This document shows, piece after piece, positions 1-11,904 of a DNA stretch of 64,000 bases; position 1 is the first letter of the stretch; each line of letters starts with the position of its first letter. The notes below the pieces were generated by a model. It worked only from the letters and a program-made list of their open reading frames with translations, did no database searches and had not been told where the DNA came from. The DNA comes from Nannochloropsis oceanica (lineage: Eukaryota > Sar > Eustigmatophyceae > Eustigmatales > Monodopsidaceae). The position numbers and the translations under genes are program-made. Location of the stretch: positions 496,001 to 560,000 of the forward strand of contig CP038118.1 in assembly GCA_004519485.1 (NCBI GenBank). The letters run 5' to 3'.

Positions 1-51
<51 letters not shown>

Positions 52-82
52 CTCTCTCTCTCTTTTTCTCTCTCTCTCTTCG
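1..82. repeat. C tract plus (CT)n microsatellite
   Basis: The window opens with ten C followed by CT dinucleotides, interrupted by two short T runs, up to about position 79. Positions 83-334 show no gene; they are the region downstream of the minus-strand PPR gene. Confidence 0.95.
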
Positions 83-334
83 GCACGCACGTCTATTCCT
101 ACAAGTTGGTGGTGCCGCTGTTGCGGTGATGACTGCGGATCTCCTCTCCTCCGCAATCGTAAATAGTCTCTAATCAGAAGTTACCTTCCTTACAGGGAGA
201 GAGGCAACAGCAACCACACATCCCCACCTACACCCACCCACAGCATGTACAACACAGCTACAGGCACAGACACAGAAAGATATAACAGACACACAAATAT
301 TCGATTAAAGCGACGCTGAACACATGAATAAACG

Positions 335-2765
335 CTATAGCCCCCAGAGGGTACTGCTTCCACTAGCCCTCTTCTCCTCTTCTCTCTGTTGCTGCCACCC
401 ACCCACTCCACCACCCCTCATCTCCTCCCCCTCCCAACCCTCCCCCTCCTCCGCCATCATCGTCTCCAGCTGCTGCTGCTGCTGCTGCCCTTCTTGCTCT
501 CTGTGATCGTGCACCGGCCTGCTCCCCTCCAGCAGCTTTACCAGCCGATCTCTCTCCCCCTCCCCTGTCGCCCTCCCCGCCGTGGATAAGGCCGTGCGGT
601 ATGACACTGAGTCGAACTTCAACCCTCGTTGCACCATCTGCTCAAGCACCGCCGAGGCTTTCTCCCACCTCCCCACCCTGTTCATTGCGTCCATGGCTAT
701 CGTGTAACTCACAACGTTCGGCTCCACCCCCTTGCCATCCATCTCTTCCAAAAGAGTCATGACCCGATCCACATCCCCCCCCCTACAACACGCATCCATG
801 GCCGCCGTGTACGTGCGCACATTTGCAGGAACCCCTCGCACTTCCATCTCTTCCATCAGCTCCAACGCCCGCTCCCACTCCCCCGCCCGTCCACACGCAT
901 CCACCGCAATCGTGTAGCTCTTCACATTCGCCTTGATGTTTCTCGATTCCATCTCCCTTAAAATCTGCAATGCCGCCTGCCATTTCAGCGCACGATTACA
1001 CGCATTCATGGCAGTGTTAAAGCTGACCCTATCGGGCACCACCCCCACCTCCTCCATCATCCCAAACAAATCCAGTGCCTGCAGGTACTCCCCTGCCCTC
1101 CCACACGCATGCATCACCGTGTTATAGCTCACCACATCCGGCTTAAGGCCCCGGCCTAATGCCTCAGTCAGGAGCTCAGTGGCCCTCTCCCATTTGCCAG
1201 CCTTCGCACACACGTGCATGGCAGTGTTGTAAGAGATCAGGTCAGGCTCCACCCCTGGTGCCGTCTCCATCTCACTGAGGAGTTCCAAAGCTGTCTTCCA
1301 CTGATTTTTCTTGGCAAATGCTGCCATGACGGTGTTGTAAGATACAGAGTCGGGACGTACACCCTTCCCCTTGGCCTGCATCTCACTCAACAGCTCCCGC
1401 GCTCGTTCCACCGAGCCTGCCCGGCCACACGCGTGGATGGCTGTATTGTAGCTGACCAGATTAGGCGCCATTCCTTGCCTTTCAATCTCAGCGAAGAGAT
1501 CGAGCGCCTTGTCGTACTGCCCCGCCTTCCCCAGCGCGTCCATTGCGGTGTTGAACGTCACCAAATCAGGCTGTAGTCCTCGTGCTTGCATCTCGCCGAG
1601 CACGCCAAGCGCTTCCCTCCATCGTCTGGCTTGACCACACGCCTTGATTGCCATGGTGAACCCCACGATATCCACCTCGATCATCGGCGCGTCCAGCACC
1701 GTGAGCGCCCGGGTCCAGTCCCTCCGACGCATGCAGTTGTATAGAACAAAGTTTACAAGGGCGCGGTCGATGGCTTGGTGGCCATCTTCCTCTTCACTTA
1801 GATAGACTAGCAGATCCACAGCTTTGCCAAGCCGTCCTTGAGCGACAATTTGCCTCACGGCCCGGTCAGCGGAGGATTTCTTGGTATGGGAAGGAGAGAG
1901 GATGACGCGGGCAGTGGTGGAGAGTGTGGAGGTGGGGGAACGGCCGAGAGTGACACCCATTTGACTTAGCCTGGCCCAGCCGGCACGGATGTCTTTGTCT
2001 CTTCCGCTGATGGCTGTTTCATTGACAAAGGGCAGGTCTGGCCAGGCGGCGACATTCCAGTCCATGGGGACTGGGATCTACGGAGGGAGGGTAGGGGAGG
2101 AAGGAAAGTTGGGCGGCTATGAGTGTGTCGACGTTTTGGGTGCAAATGATGTGGATGTCGTTAGGCATGACTATGGGAAAGCAAATAATGAGATAGTGTA
2201 AGGGTGGGTTGAGTGCGATGTCGGGCAGAACGAGAGGCAGGCATCTACGAGGCGCGATACCATCGGGACAAGTCTGGAGAGGGATCTGAGCAGGAAGACA
2301 GGAAACCCGCACAACCCCTTCTCCTCGTACACATCACGTATACATATCCCTTTCAACGAAACCAATTCAAAACAGGTTGTATGTCGCGTAAAAGTGCGCA
2401 CGTCCTCATTCATTTGAAGGCAAATACAACCGCCGTCGCCAAGCCACTCTCATCGGAACCCCCCTCAATATTTTCCCTTCCCAACACAACCATGCCTGCC
2501 TACGCACCTGTGCCACATGAAGGGCTGTTCTGCTGGCCGTGGCGGGGGTACTCGGGCTGCTACTAGGTAGGAATCTGAACGTGGAGGGCCGCGTGGCAAC
2601 AGGTGTCGCCTTTGCCGCCGCTGGACCCATGAAGGCGTGGACAGTGCTAGTGCACGAGGCCAAGCAACAAAGCCCAGCCAGCCGTCTTATTCTTCCGCTC
2701 CCGCGGGGCGTACTAGAGGTGTACTGGAGATCTTGGGGGGTTGTGCTTGTGGATGCGGTCGTCAT
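335..2765 (-). CDS. Plastid-targeted P-class pentatricopeptide repeat protein
   Basis: Two exons, complement(335..2077, 2508..2765), 666 aa. The ATG is at 2765. Exon 1 encodes an N-terminal stretch with a hydrophobic core and a VHA-FM cleavage site, then a Ser/Thr/Pro-rich transit-like region, so plastid import is likely. The 430-nt phase-0 intron has a GTGCGT donor at 2507 and a CCCT-rich tract before the acceptor at 2078. Exon 2 carries about ten tandem 35-residue P-type PPR motifs plus degenerate ones at both ends, followed by a Gln/Glu-rich tail. P-class PPR proteins bind organellar RNA with one base per repeat and protect, process or activate transcripts. No DYW, SMR or endonuclease domain is visible. 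The identity of the organellar target is unknown; a code-based prediction is given in the findings. Confidence 0.88.
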
Positions 2766-4649
2766 GGTCGAAGCAGGCAGGCGCTCGTTTGGCTTTGCTT
2801 GCTGAACGTGTGGCTTGCGGAGGCGGACTTGTGACTTCCTCGATTGGGATAACTACCCAATCAGCGGTCAACGATCTCTGACTTCAATCTCGCGTGCGTG
2901 GGTGCTGTATATAGTTGTGGAGGGAATGTGGTGTGGAGAATAAGTTGGAAAATGGGTGACACATCCATCGACGACGACACGGCGACGATCCGATAAGAGC
3001 TGCCAGGAGGGGGAGTGGAGGAGTGGTGGTGAGAGAAGCATCTTGAAATCGAGGCCTTGCTTTTCCCCCTCACCAACACAGGAGGTCAATTCCGCCAGTA
3101 GACCCGCGCTAAAGCGTACACCAGGCACACAAACCAGACATCCGCCACGCGAGCAAAATAGGAAGCCACACGCACTCTTGATACGATAAGCGTGCCATGT
3201 CGCCCGCCCGGTCGACGGTCGAACGAATTCGGCTAGCTCGCCTTCCAATCACTTTTTCCTCCTGTGTTTGCTCGTTCGATCACAAGTTGGCTTCTCTTCC
3301 CCACTTAGACCGCTGAATTACGCCATTTTTGTGTTTCAGAGATGTAGGAAGCGTGTGGGGTGCTTGAAACCATGCAATCGTGGACTTGAAAAAAATCGGA
3401 TCCACCTACACTTCAACCTTGCCTCTTTTCCTCTTGCTGTTGAATATGCGCACCAGACGCCACTCGAGTCATATGTTCCGTTGCCGCCGGTGTCCTTGTG
3501 CGACCGCGTTGTCAAGATGGGGTTGAGAATATGGTCCCTTGATGTGTGCGTTTGAGGTACATTCTCAAGGATAATATCGCAGAGGCAGGCAAGCAATACA
3601 ATCTCTCAATGTAGTATTTATGGTCCAGCACTACCTTGGGGGGTTGGCTTTTGCTCAGCGTAATTATCACGATTGGCACCTACACTCTCATTGTACATCC
3701 AATATGTCGATAACATTTTCGTTAAGGCGGCATCGCCTATCCCCTGTCCTAGTGTCTGAAAAAAACTCTCACAATCTAAGCCATCGGTCAGCAGTCCTTT
3801 CTTTGCCTCTTGAGGCGAGAAAAAGAGACTGCAGCCCCTGTGACAATACCAACCCTTCAGTATAGCTTTAGATTTACAGATGACTGTAAGGATTTGCCCA
3901 CCGAGCGTCTACCAGCAAGTGGTCCCGCCCTTGCACCTTACCTTCGCTCTGTATTCATTTTTCCTCCACCCGATGTGCTTCTCCAAGTGTCACGTTTTTC
4001 TTTTAGAATGTAACGTGGTTAAGCATAATCTACCTGTCCGGCGTGAACGATAATTATGGTCACATGGAGCTTTTGCGAGAAATTAGATAAGAAGATAGAG
4101 AAAAAAAAGGGAAAATTGAATAAAAAAATGAACAGGTAATTGATAAATATATAAAAAAGAAAAATATTATGTGTATATATATCCAGCCACTATCCTTTCT
4201 TTGAAACAATTTAAAATGTGTGAAAGCAAACGCTAAGCTAAGTATGGAAACAGACGGCGTCTTGCCACGGTGTCATCGTGTCAAAATAAATCATGTCCGG
4301 CCCATTCTCAAAGTCCGCGAAACGTGACGTCGCATTATATCCATTCAGTCAGCTGTCTTTGGAAAGCCTCGCTCGATCTCGTTCGCATCCTTCGCGGCCG
4401 AGTGTTCCATATTTGGGAGCTTTCTTTGACCAACCCAGCTTCCCCGGATGGACATCCCGTGGCCCGAGCATCTGCCAACCTCATGGATTCGCTTGTCTGA
4501 AATGAATGACCTTAACTCAGAGGTGTGGGCGCAATGTCAAGAAGTGACGCCCGCCATATTAGCGCCTGTAGCTATATATAGGGATGCAGTGATCCGCTTG
4601 AGGTGCTGTCGAAGCACTCACTTCCTTACACTCGACTCTAACACCAACC
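2766..4649. other. Gene-poor region between the PPR and ABCG genes
   Basis: About 1.9 kb with only short, overlapping ORFs of no recognisable kind, several starting at GTG or TTG. Positions 4040-4200 are strongly A+T rich compared with the surroundings. The left part is the promoter side of the minus-strand PPR gene, the right part that of the ABCG gene. A TGACGTCG (CRE/bZIP-like) octamer lies near 4324, but its function is unknown. Confidence 0.6.
4573..4580 (+). promoter_or_regulatory. TATA-like box of the ABCG gene
   Basis: TATATATA lies 70 nt upstream of the ATG at 4650, a normal distance for a core promoter with a short 5' UTR. The match is by sequence only. Confidence 0.5.
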
Positions 4650-7600
4650 ATGACCAGAAGCGGACGCACAGGCATGTCGTCTCCGCGCCGACGCAGCCCG
4701 AAGAAGGGGACCAGCGGGGGCAGCACTCCTAAGGACGTCTCGGTCGACGTGGTTTCGACCCCTCTCGGCTCCACGGCCGCCTCAGACCTCTGCGAAGAAG
4801 AGACGAAGGACCAAGAATTGACGGTCAAGGATTTGTCGTCCTCCCCCAGCGACAAGGCCGTGGTATTCGGTGCCGAGCATCGTGCCCCATCATCGTTGCC
4901 CTTTGATGCGGAGAAAGGTCCCGCGGTGCTCGCCCCCCTGAGGGCCCAGTCCACCGTGATGCAGACGAGTGGCGTGGAAATAGCTTTCCATCAGCTGGGA
5001 CTGACGGTCACGTATGTGAGCAAGCAGATGAAGCGTAAGACGCGGCGTATTCTGAAGGGTATTAGTGGTATCACGCCCAAGGGGTCGTGCACGGCAGTCA
5101 TGGGGCCCTCAGGGTGCGGCAAGACATCGCTGCTGCATACGCTGGCGGGGAAGAATGCAAAGTCTAAGGTACGTGGGGCTTGTGTGTGATGGCGAGCTAC
5201 TGTTTTACTTTATCTTTTACATCTTGTTTTGTTGAACATGTCGCAATACTCCAGGTTCAGACGAGTGCTGGCCGTTGCATTGGAAGGTATGCCCGTTTCT
5301 CCACTCACTTACCTAACATCCTTGCCTCCTCGTTCGCCTACCCGCGATAAATCAACACAACAAATAGATCTCTGGTCACATCCTCGTGGATGGCAAAGCT
5401 CGCGAAGAGGGTTTTAGTGCGAAAATTGGCTACGTCGAGCAAGACGACCAGCTGATGGGGGTGATGACCGTAAGGGAGAACCTCATCTTCTCGGCGGAGC
5501 TGAGGCTACCTGTGTCCATTCCCAAGAATGAGAAGCGATGCCGTGTGGAGGACACGATTGAGCTGCTGGGATTGTGGAAGTGCGCAAACAGCAAGATCGG
5601 GACGCAGATGATCAGGGTAAGGGGGGAATGGAGGGGAAAGGACAGAGGGGGGGAGGAATAGGGGTTGGTGGGTGTCATCGGGGTTGTGGGATGTTGGTCG
5701 ATCCTGATCGCCTTTCCTGACTCTTCTGTCTTCCCCCCAGTTAATTGTATGTCTTTCCCATTCCGCATATTGACTCACTTTATTCCCCCTTCTTTTCCTT
5801 CCTTCCGCCCTCCCTATAGGGCGTGTCTGGCGGAGAGCGTAAGCGGGTCTCGATTGGAATGGAGCTGGTGACAGATCCGGCCGTTATTTTCCTGGACGAA
5901 CCCACAAGTACGTCCCTTCCCTTCCATCCAACCTTTCCTTCTTCCCTTCCTCCCTCCCTCCTTCCCTCCCTCCTTCCCTCCCACCTTCCCCTCCAATGAC
6001 TTCTCCACGATTTAATACGCCTTTCCTCCCTCCCCCTTCTGCAGGTGGCCTTGACGCGTTCACTGCACACAAGGTGAGTCTTGCGTTTGATTTGTTGCCC
6101 GCTGCTTTCCTCCCCCCCCTCTTCTTTCCGTCTTTGGTTGTGTCATCACAACAAATGAAGCACCCTCACTTGTATTCCATCGCTATCCCTCCTCCTTTCC
6201 TCTTTCCCCCTCCCCCTCCCGTGTCAAGGTGATGGAGATTCTGGCCGACCTGGCCGCAAACGGCAAGACTGTCATCCTCTCCATCCACCAACCCCGCTAC
6301 ACCGTCTTCAAGCTCTTCGATGTCCTCATGCTCCTCGCCGAGGGCGAGATGGTCTACCAGGTCCGTCCTCCCTCCCGCCCTCCCTCCCTTCCCTTCCTCC
6401 TCCGCGTATTCCGTCTACCTCCCCCCGAGCGCGGCACACTCCTGTACTTATCCATCCTTTCACACTACCCTCAACTACTCTCACAGGGTGCAGCCCTCAA
6501 GGGCTTGGATTACTTTTCGGGCCTCGGCTTTACCCCGCCCCTCCACGAAAACGCGTGTGACTTTTTCATGGACGTGGTAGGGAGGGAGGGAGGGAGGGAG
6601 GGGAGGGAGAGAGGGAGGGAGGGAGGGAGGGAGGGAGGGAGGGAGGGAGGGAGGGAGGGAGGGAGGGAGGGAGGGAGGGAGGGAGGGAGGGAGGGGAAAG
6701 AGATAGACAGAAGGGGGGGCTCATGTTGAGTGTGACGTTAAGAAGGCATGTGTAACAATCATTCTGTTCAGCAAACGACAATAAAATAGGAGCGGCAAGT
6801 CCGTTAGATCTCTCGGGGAGAGACCGTGCACGTCAAGAAAACAGCGTATCTGCTTTATGCTAACCCCCCTCTCCCTCCCTCCCTCCCTCCCTCCTTCGCC
6901 CCCTCCCTGGATAGGTCTGCGACCAAGTCCGACGCCTGGACCGTCAGATCTCGTACGGGGGCTCGGTGCACGTGCAGGAAATGGGGTATCTGGCCCGATC
7001 CTTTATGAACTCGGCCGAGGGGAAGGCCATCGCCGCGGAGTGCGAGGCGCGCGTGGTGGAGAGCGGGGGGGTAGTAGACAAGGATCGAAAGATGGATAAG
7101 GTGAGGAGAGGGGGAAAGGAAGGGAAAGAGGCAGGAAGGGAGGGAGGGTAAAGAGAGCTTTGTCCCCAAGCGCACAGTGTTGGTGTCTGCCCCTGGGTAT
7201 TGCTCTGGCTTCTTCTTTTCAGCCATCTCTCTGCTCCTTTCCCTTTCCATCCCTCTCCGCTCCTCCCATCAGCTTGTCAACCCTTCCTCTCTTTCCTCCT
7301 CCCCTCCCTCTTTCTCTCTAGCACATTCGCCGATACGCCACAGGCTTTCCTCATCAATTCCGCATCGTCAGCCAACGGGTGTTTGTTGCCGTGATTCGAA
7401 ACCCGGCCACCAGCGTCTTCCAGGTTCTCTCCTTCGTGGCGTCTGCCGTTCTCCTGGGCGCTTTTTTCCAAGGGAGGCTGAATGGGGGGCCCACGGCCAT
7501 GCAAGGTAAAGATAATGCATTCCCTCCTTCCCTCCCTCCCTTCCTTCAATTCGTGGTATTTTTATTTTCTACCTATAGGTGCACCCGCTCATAAGCTTAC

Positions 7601-8814
7601 AGACGAGGAAAGAGAGCATTTTTACCGACCCTTGTCCTCCCTGCCTCTCCCTCCTCTTTCCTCCCTCCTTCCCTCCCTCTCACAGCGCACATCGGTGCTA
7701 TGTTTATGGTCGCTTACATGATCATCTTCTCCGCCATCACCTCCCTCGAGCTCTTCATCGAGGAACGTGCTCTCTTCGTGCATGAGAAAACTTCCGGGTA
7801 GGATAATTAGACAGTCTTCATCCCATCCATCCTACCCCACTCTTTTCGTTGTACAAGCATCCCGTGACTCACTCTTGCGTCACCTCTTCCTCCTTCCCTC
7901 TCTCCTTGTAAGCTTTTACCGCACCAGCGCCTATTTCCTCGCGAAGATCGCGTGCGAGATCTTGCCCACGCGCATGATCCCGACCCTGTTTTACGCGTTA
8001 ATTACTGCCTTCATGGCGGGCCTGAGGACGGACTTCTACCACCTAGCCATGTATTGGTTGACGCTGACAGGTAGGTAAGGAAGGAGGAGGCTGGGAGGGA
8101 GGGAGGAAAGGAGAGGTAGCACCATTGCCGCATTGTCTTGATGGCTGGTGGGCTCGTTTCCTATCAGGACACAGGCATTTCTCATATCGAGTCTAACTTC
8201 TCTTATCCCCGCTTTTATTTTCAACACGTCCACCCGTAAAGTCACGAGCATCACTTCCACTTCGCTCTGCCTCCTAGTCTCCTGCGCCACCTCCGTCTAT
8301 TCCGCGGCATTCCTGGGCTGTGGGGCCTTCTACATCATCTTCATGTTGGCTTCTGGCTTTGTCTTGCAAGCCGATGAAATCCCCTCTTACCTTGCACCGT
8401 TTAAGTATTTGAGTTTCTATCGGTACGTGTTTTTTATTAACTAGCCTGTGTCGTGTCATTTCTGTCGATGGCCCTCCTCGCCTTCTTTCTTGTCACGCCT
8501 ACCCCCTGACAATTGTCTAGGCCTGGCCCACTCACTCTCTCTCTCTTCCCCCTTAATTGTACCACAGCTATTGCCTCCAGAACCTTCTTGCACTGGATCT
8601 GAAAGGCCGCACTTTTGACTGTCCCACGCCTGAGCAGCTGATGGCGGACCCGACCCTCGTCTCGATCTGCTTACCCTCCGGCGATATGTACCTGCAGAGC
8701 CAAGGCATTGATCCCGACAACTTGTGGAGGAACATTGGTATTTTAGCCGCGATGGCTCCTGTGTACCTGTTAATTGCTTATCTATTCTTGCGGGCATTGA
8801 AGAAGACCACGTAA
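4650..8814 (+). CDS. ABCG2-like half-size ABC transporter
   Basis: Twelve exons: 4650..5168, 5368..5616, 5820..5907, 6045..6073, 6229..6360, 6487..6576, 6915..7100, 7322..7505, 7686..7797, 7913..8070, 8242..8422, 8568..8814. They join into 724 aa with no frame break. The order is NBD then TMD, as in family G. A variable Ser/Thr-rich N-terminus is followed by Walker [10 protein letters not shown] near residues 152-160, a Q-loop YVEQDD, signature VSGGERKR near 258, Walker B with LDEPTSGLD, and H-loop SIHQPRY. Exons 8-12 encode the membrane domain, including the family motif [15 protein letters not shown] and a C-terminal hydrophobic segment ending in KKTT. The closest remembered pattern is human ABCG2/white. 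Such half transporters dimerise and export lipids, sterols, pigments or xenobiotics; the substrate cannot be read here. An AATAAA-like element follows near 8880. Confidence 0.93.
6577..6695 (+). repeat. (GGGA)n microsatellite in ABCG intron 6
   Basis: A nearly perfect GGGA tetranucleotide array begins right at the donor site of the intron 6577..6914. The same intron has CCCT copies just before its acceptor (about 6866-6905), which are the reverse complement of the array. Confidence 0.95.
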
Positions 8815-9423
8815 ATGGCGGGAATGGAAGGAAGAAAGGAAAGAGGGGGGGTATGTAGGAGCCTCGTTTGGACGGAAATGAAATAAAGTAAGGATGAAAT
8901 AACCAAATATTTTATCTGTATGAAACGCCACAGGCTATTTCTGTAATTTCGGCTGGCAGCACAAGGTGAGAGAGAGAGAGAGAGGGAGAGAGAGAGCAAG
9001 AGAGAAAAAAGAATGGACTAGGGCAAATGAGAGGATGTACGGGTGTACGGGATGTCAAACACCCAAACAATCACGAAGTGGTAGGAAAGGTGTATCTCAA
9101 TTTAAGGTTAATTAACAAGAAGGATGGATTTCAGAAAAGCATGCCGACTTGCCAACTTTATAGCTGTATATGAAAGGGAGGCTCATTACGTTTGCTTGCA
9201 CTTTGGTGTGCCGTCACGATATGATAATTTTGGTATGCCGTTGTAATTCTACGCCCGCCATGCACTTACTTGTCTTGACACACACGCATTTTATCAGACA
9301 TGCAGCTTTCTGGCCGATCAAAATCTTCGATTTACTTACTATTTAATCCCCCTCTACGTGCACAAAGGAAGAGGCGGTGTTCTCGCTGTCGCTGCCTGGC
9401 TTGGCTCTTGGCCGGCATCGAAC
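8815..9423. other. Intergenic region between ABCG and LCAT-like genes
   Basis: The 3' region of ABCG (AAATAAA near 8880), a short GA-dinucleotide run near 8968-8998, and the A+T-rich 5' region of the LCAT-like gene. No gene is seen. The long plus-strand frame here opens with GTG at 9358; the first in-frame ATG is 9424. Confidence 0.6.
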
Positions 9424-11479
9424 ATGACGTGGGTTCCCAGTGGCAAGCCTCTTCTTCCACCACCTGGCCCCCCGCCGGCCGAGGCACATCACGCGCCTCC
9501 CAGAAGAAGATGGGGAGCTGGATTCTTCTTAGCGATGACGCTATCGTGCTCTCTATGGCCTTTGGGAGTGCTGGGGCAACTCGGAGGTAGCAGTGACGAC
9601 TCGCACGGCCCACAGCTCCTTCAAGAGGACTTGGACATGGCCTCCTTCCTCGGTATTGACCTCGGCAGTGGTGAGAATGCCGACGCATTTGCCTCCTTCC
9701 TAGATCTGGGCAGCAGCAGCAGCAGCAGCAGCAGCACCAATTACGACACGAGCGCCGAAACTGTAGATTCCTTTCCCGGCAAGAGCAGTTCCACAAGCGG
9801 CGACGACGGGATCGAGAACCAAGCCTCCTTGCTTGGCCTAGCCGGCCTGGACAGCAGCAGCACTGATATTGACTCTGAGTCCCCAGAAAAACTCTCCTTC
9901 TTTGGCCATGGCAATGAGGACAGCGATAGAGGGGCCGATTCCAAGTCCAAGACCGCACTAGATCACGGCCCCACCCCAGCGGAGACGGATCCCCTCTATT
10001 TATCCCGGGCTAAAAGCATCCGCGAGGCCATTGGCCGGGATCCTGTGATCGTTTTGAATGGGCTAGGTGGCGCAGGATTACAATTTAGGTTGCGGGGGGC
10101 GAAACCTTCGTATTCTTACTGTCGCACCTGGTATTTACGCTTCCATACCGCGTGGATCTTGCCGAGGGTTGTGATTCCTCCGATAGCGAGATGCTTGATG
10201 GATTTCATCACGCCTATCTACGACTCGATGACACAAACATTTAGTAATAAGCCAGGAGTAGCGGTGAAGGTGACTGGCTTTGGGCAGATTCTTTCGTTGG
10301 AAAACTTAGGGCCGTCGATTTTGCCGCTTCGGAATTTTGATTACATCAGAGGCTTTGTTAAGTTTATGATTAGTGAACTAGGGTACGGGCCTGGCCTTGA
10401 CCTATTTGCAGCGCCTTATGACTGGAGGTACACGCCTGATGTGCTCAAGGAACAGGTGAATCCCTCTTCCCTTGTTAACTTCTTCCTCCACCTTCTGAAG
10501 CTCCTGAAGTTCTCACCTCCCTCCTCTCTCCTCTCTCCCTTCTCTCCCTTCCTCTCCCTTTCATCCCTAGGGATACTTCCGGGACCTGCAAGCCCTCGTT
10601 GAAACCGCATATATCACTTCAGGTAATCGTCGCGTGCACCTAATGGGACATTCGTTGGGGGGGGTCGTCGCCCTGGCCTTCCTGAATGACGTGCCGTTAG
10701 AATGGAAGCAGATCTACATCAAATCCTACCTCCCCGTCGGCAGTCCCTTCGGTGGCACGGTTGTCAATGTCATGGGATCATGCTCCGGGTATAATCTCGG
10801 CCTCCCCCTCGCTCCTGCCGACCTGCGAGATTTCGAGGCCCAAGCACCGACGGGCCCCTGGCTCTTCCCCCGGCCCTCACTGTGGCCCCCAGATGAGATT
10901 CTCGTACAGACACCCAATCAAAGCTATTCTGCACATGATTACGAACGCCTGCTGCGTGATTTAGGCCTGGGTAAAGCTGCTCTCCCGGTGTACAAGCATG
11001 TTGCTCCGCTCTATCTCGAGACGCTTATCCCCCCCGGCATCGACGTCCACGTCATCCACTCGACTGGCAACCCCACCATCGCCTCCCTCATCTACAACCA
11101 GTCCTTCAATGGAAGCATGGACCAAATTCCTCTCCCTCCCTTCCACGTCTTTGGCCCTGGTGATGGCACGGTCCCCGAAAGGAGCTTGCTGAGGCCGTTC
11201 AATGAGTGGCATCCCCCCGGGAAGGAGGGAGGGAAGGAGGGAGGGTGGGTGTTGACGCACCATGTGATAGAAGGGGTGAACCACATGGATATTTGCAATT
11301 TTCGAGGCTTTTTCAGGGTCTTGACCGATATATTGGGGAACCATGTGGACAGAACCTTGCGGCCGGAATCGGACGCGCTGGAAACGTCACCCGACGCCTG
11401 GAAGACGAGAATGAAGCAGCGCTGGGCGCCGATCGAGGCGGCCTTGGATGCCGCAGAGGAGATGGTCTTTGGTCCTTAG
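9424..11479 (+). CDS. LCAT/PDAT-family acyltransferase or phospholipase
   Basis: Two exons, 9424..10455 and 10571..11479, phase-0 intron, 646 aa. The N-terminus has an RRR cluster followed by a single hydrophobic segment (about residues 30-55), fitting a type II signal anchor as in PDAT and LCAT-like enzymes. A low-complexity Ser/Asp-rich linker follows, with a run of eight Ser from AGC repeats (9712-9735). The alpha/beta-hydrolase core carries the oxyanion-side GLGGAGL, the family motif AAPYDWRY, the nucleophile elbow GHSLGG (Ser372), the acid in GPGDGTVP (Asp542) and the His in NHMDI (His582). The family transfers or hydrolyses fatty acyl groups of phospholipids, with diacylglycerol, sterol or water as acceptor; which applies cannot be told. 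[10 protein letters not shown] insertion comes from an in-frame GGGA array. Confidence 0.85.
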
Positions 11480-11838
11480 GCTTCAGGATCAGGGACGAGA
11501 AGGAGACAAGGGGAGTGGGGTGCATGTGAGGATTGGGCTTGTGCTTGCACTGCTGGCCTTGTCTATCTTGTATTTTAGCGAGGGAGACAGACTGCTCCAT
11601 GTAGATGTAGGGCTTGGTCGATAAAATAAATGAATGCTAAATGTAAAGGTCCGAGCGAAATGTAATGGTCAGAGAGTTCCCACGACACATTGAATGGCTG
11701 GGTCGTGCATGTGCCGTTCTTCTTCCTTTTTGCCCTTCTTTCTCGGAGAATTGTTCACGTTCTCCCGTTAACGTTTCGCGGCTTTCTTTGTACAGGTTTC
11801 CTTCCATTTACTTGCCATTTTTTTCTCTTGACCCCCTT

Positions 11839-11902
<64 letters not shown>

Positions 11903-11904
11903 GA
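11480..11904. repeat. Convergent 3' region with (CT)n tract
   Basis: Shared downstream region of the LCAT-like (+) and MMTAG2-like (-) genes. ATAAAATAAATG near 11620 could serve 3'-end formation of the plus gene. A perfect CT-dinucleotide array fills 11840-11900 and ends 4 nt from the stop codon of the minus-strand gene. Confidence 0.8.

Noticed and set aside
9358-9423. N-terminal extension of the LCAT-like protein from 9358
   Set aside because: The codon at 9358 is GTG; the first in-frame ATG is 9424.
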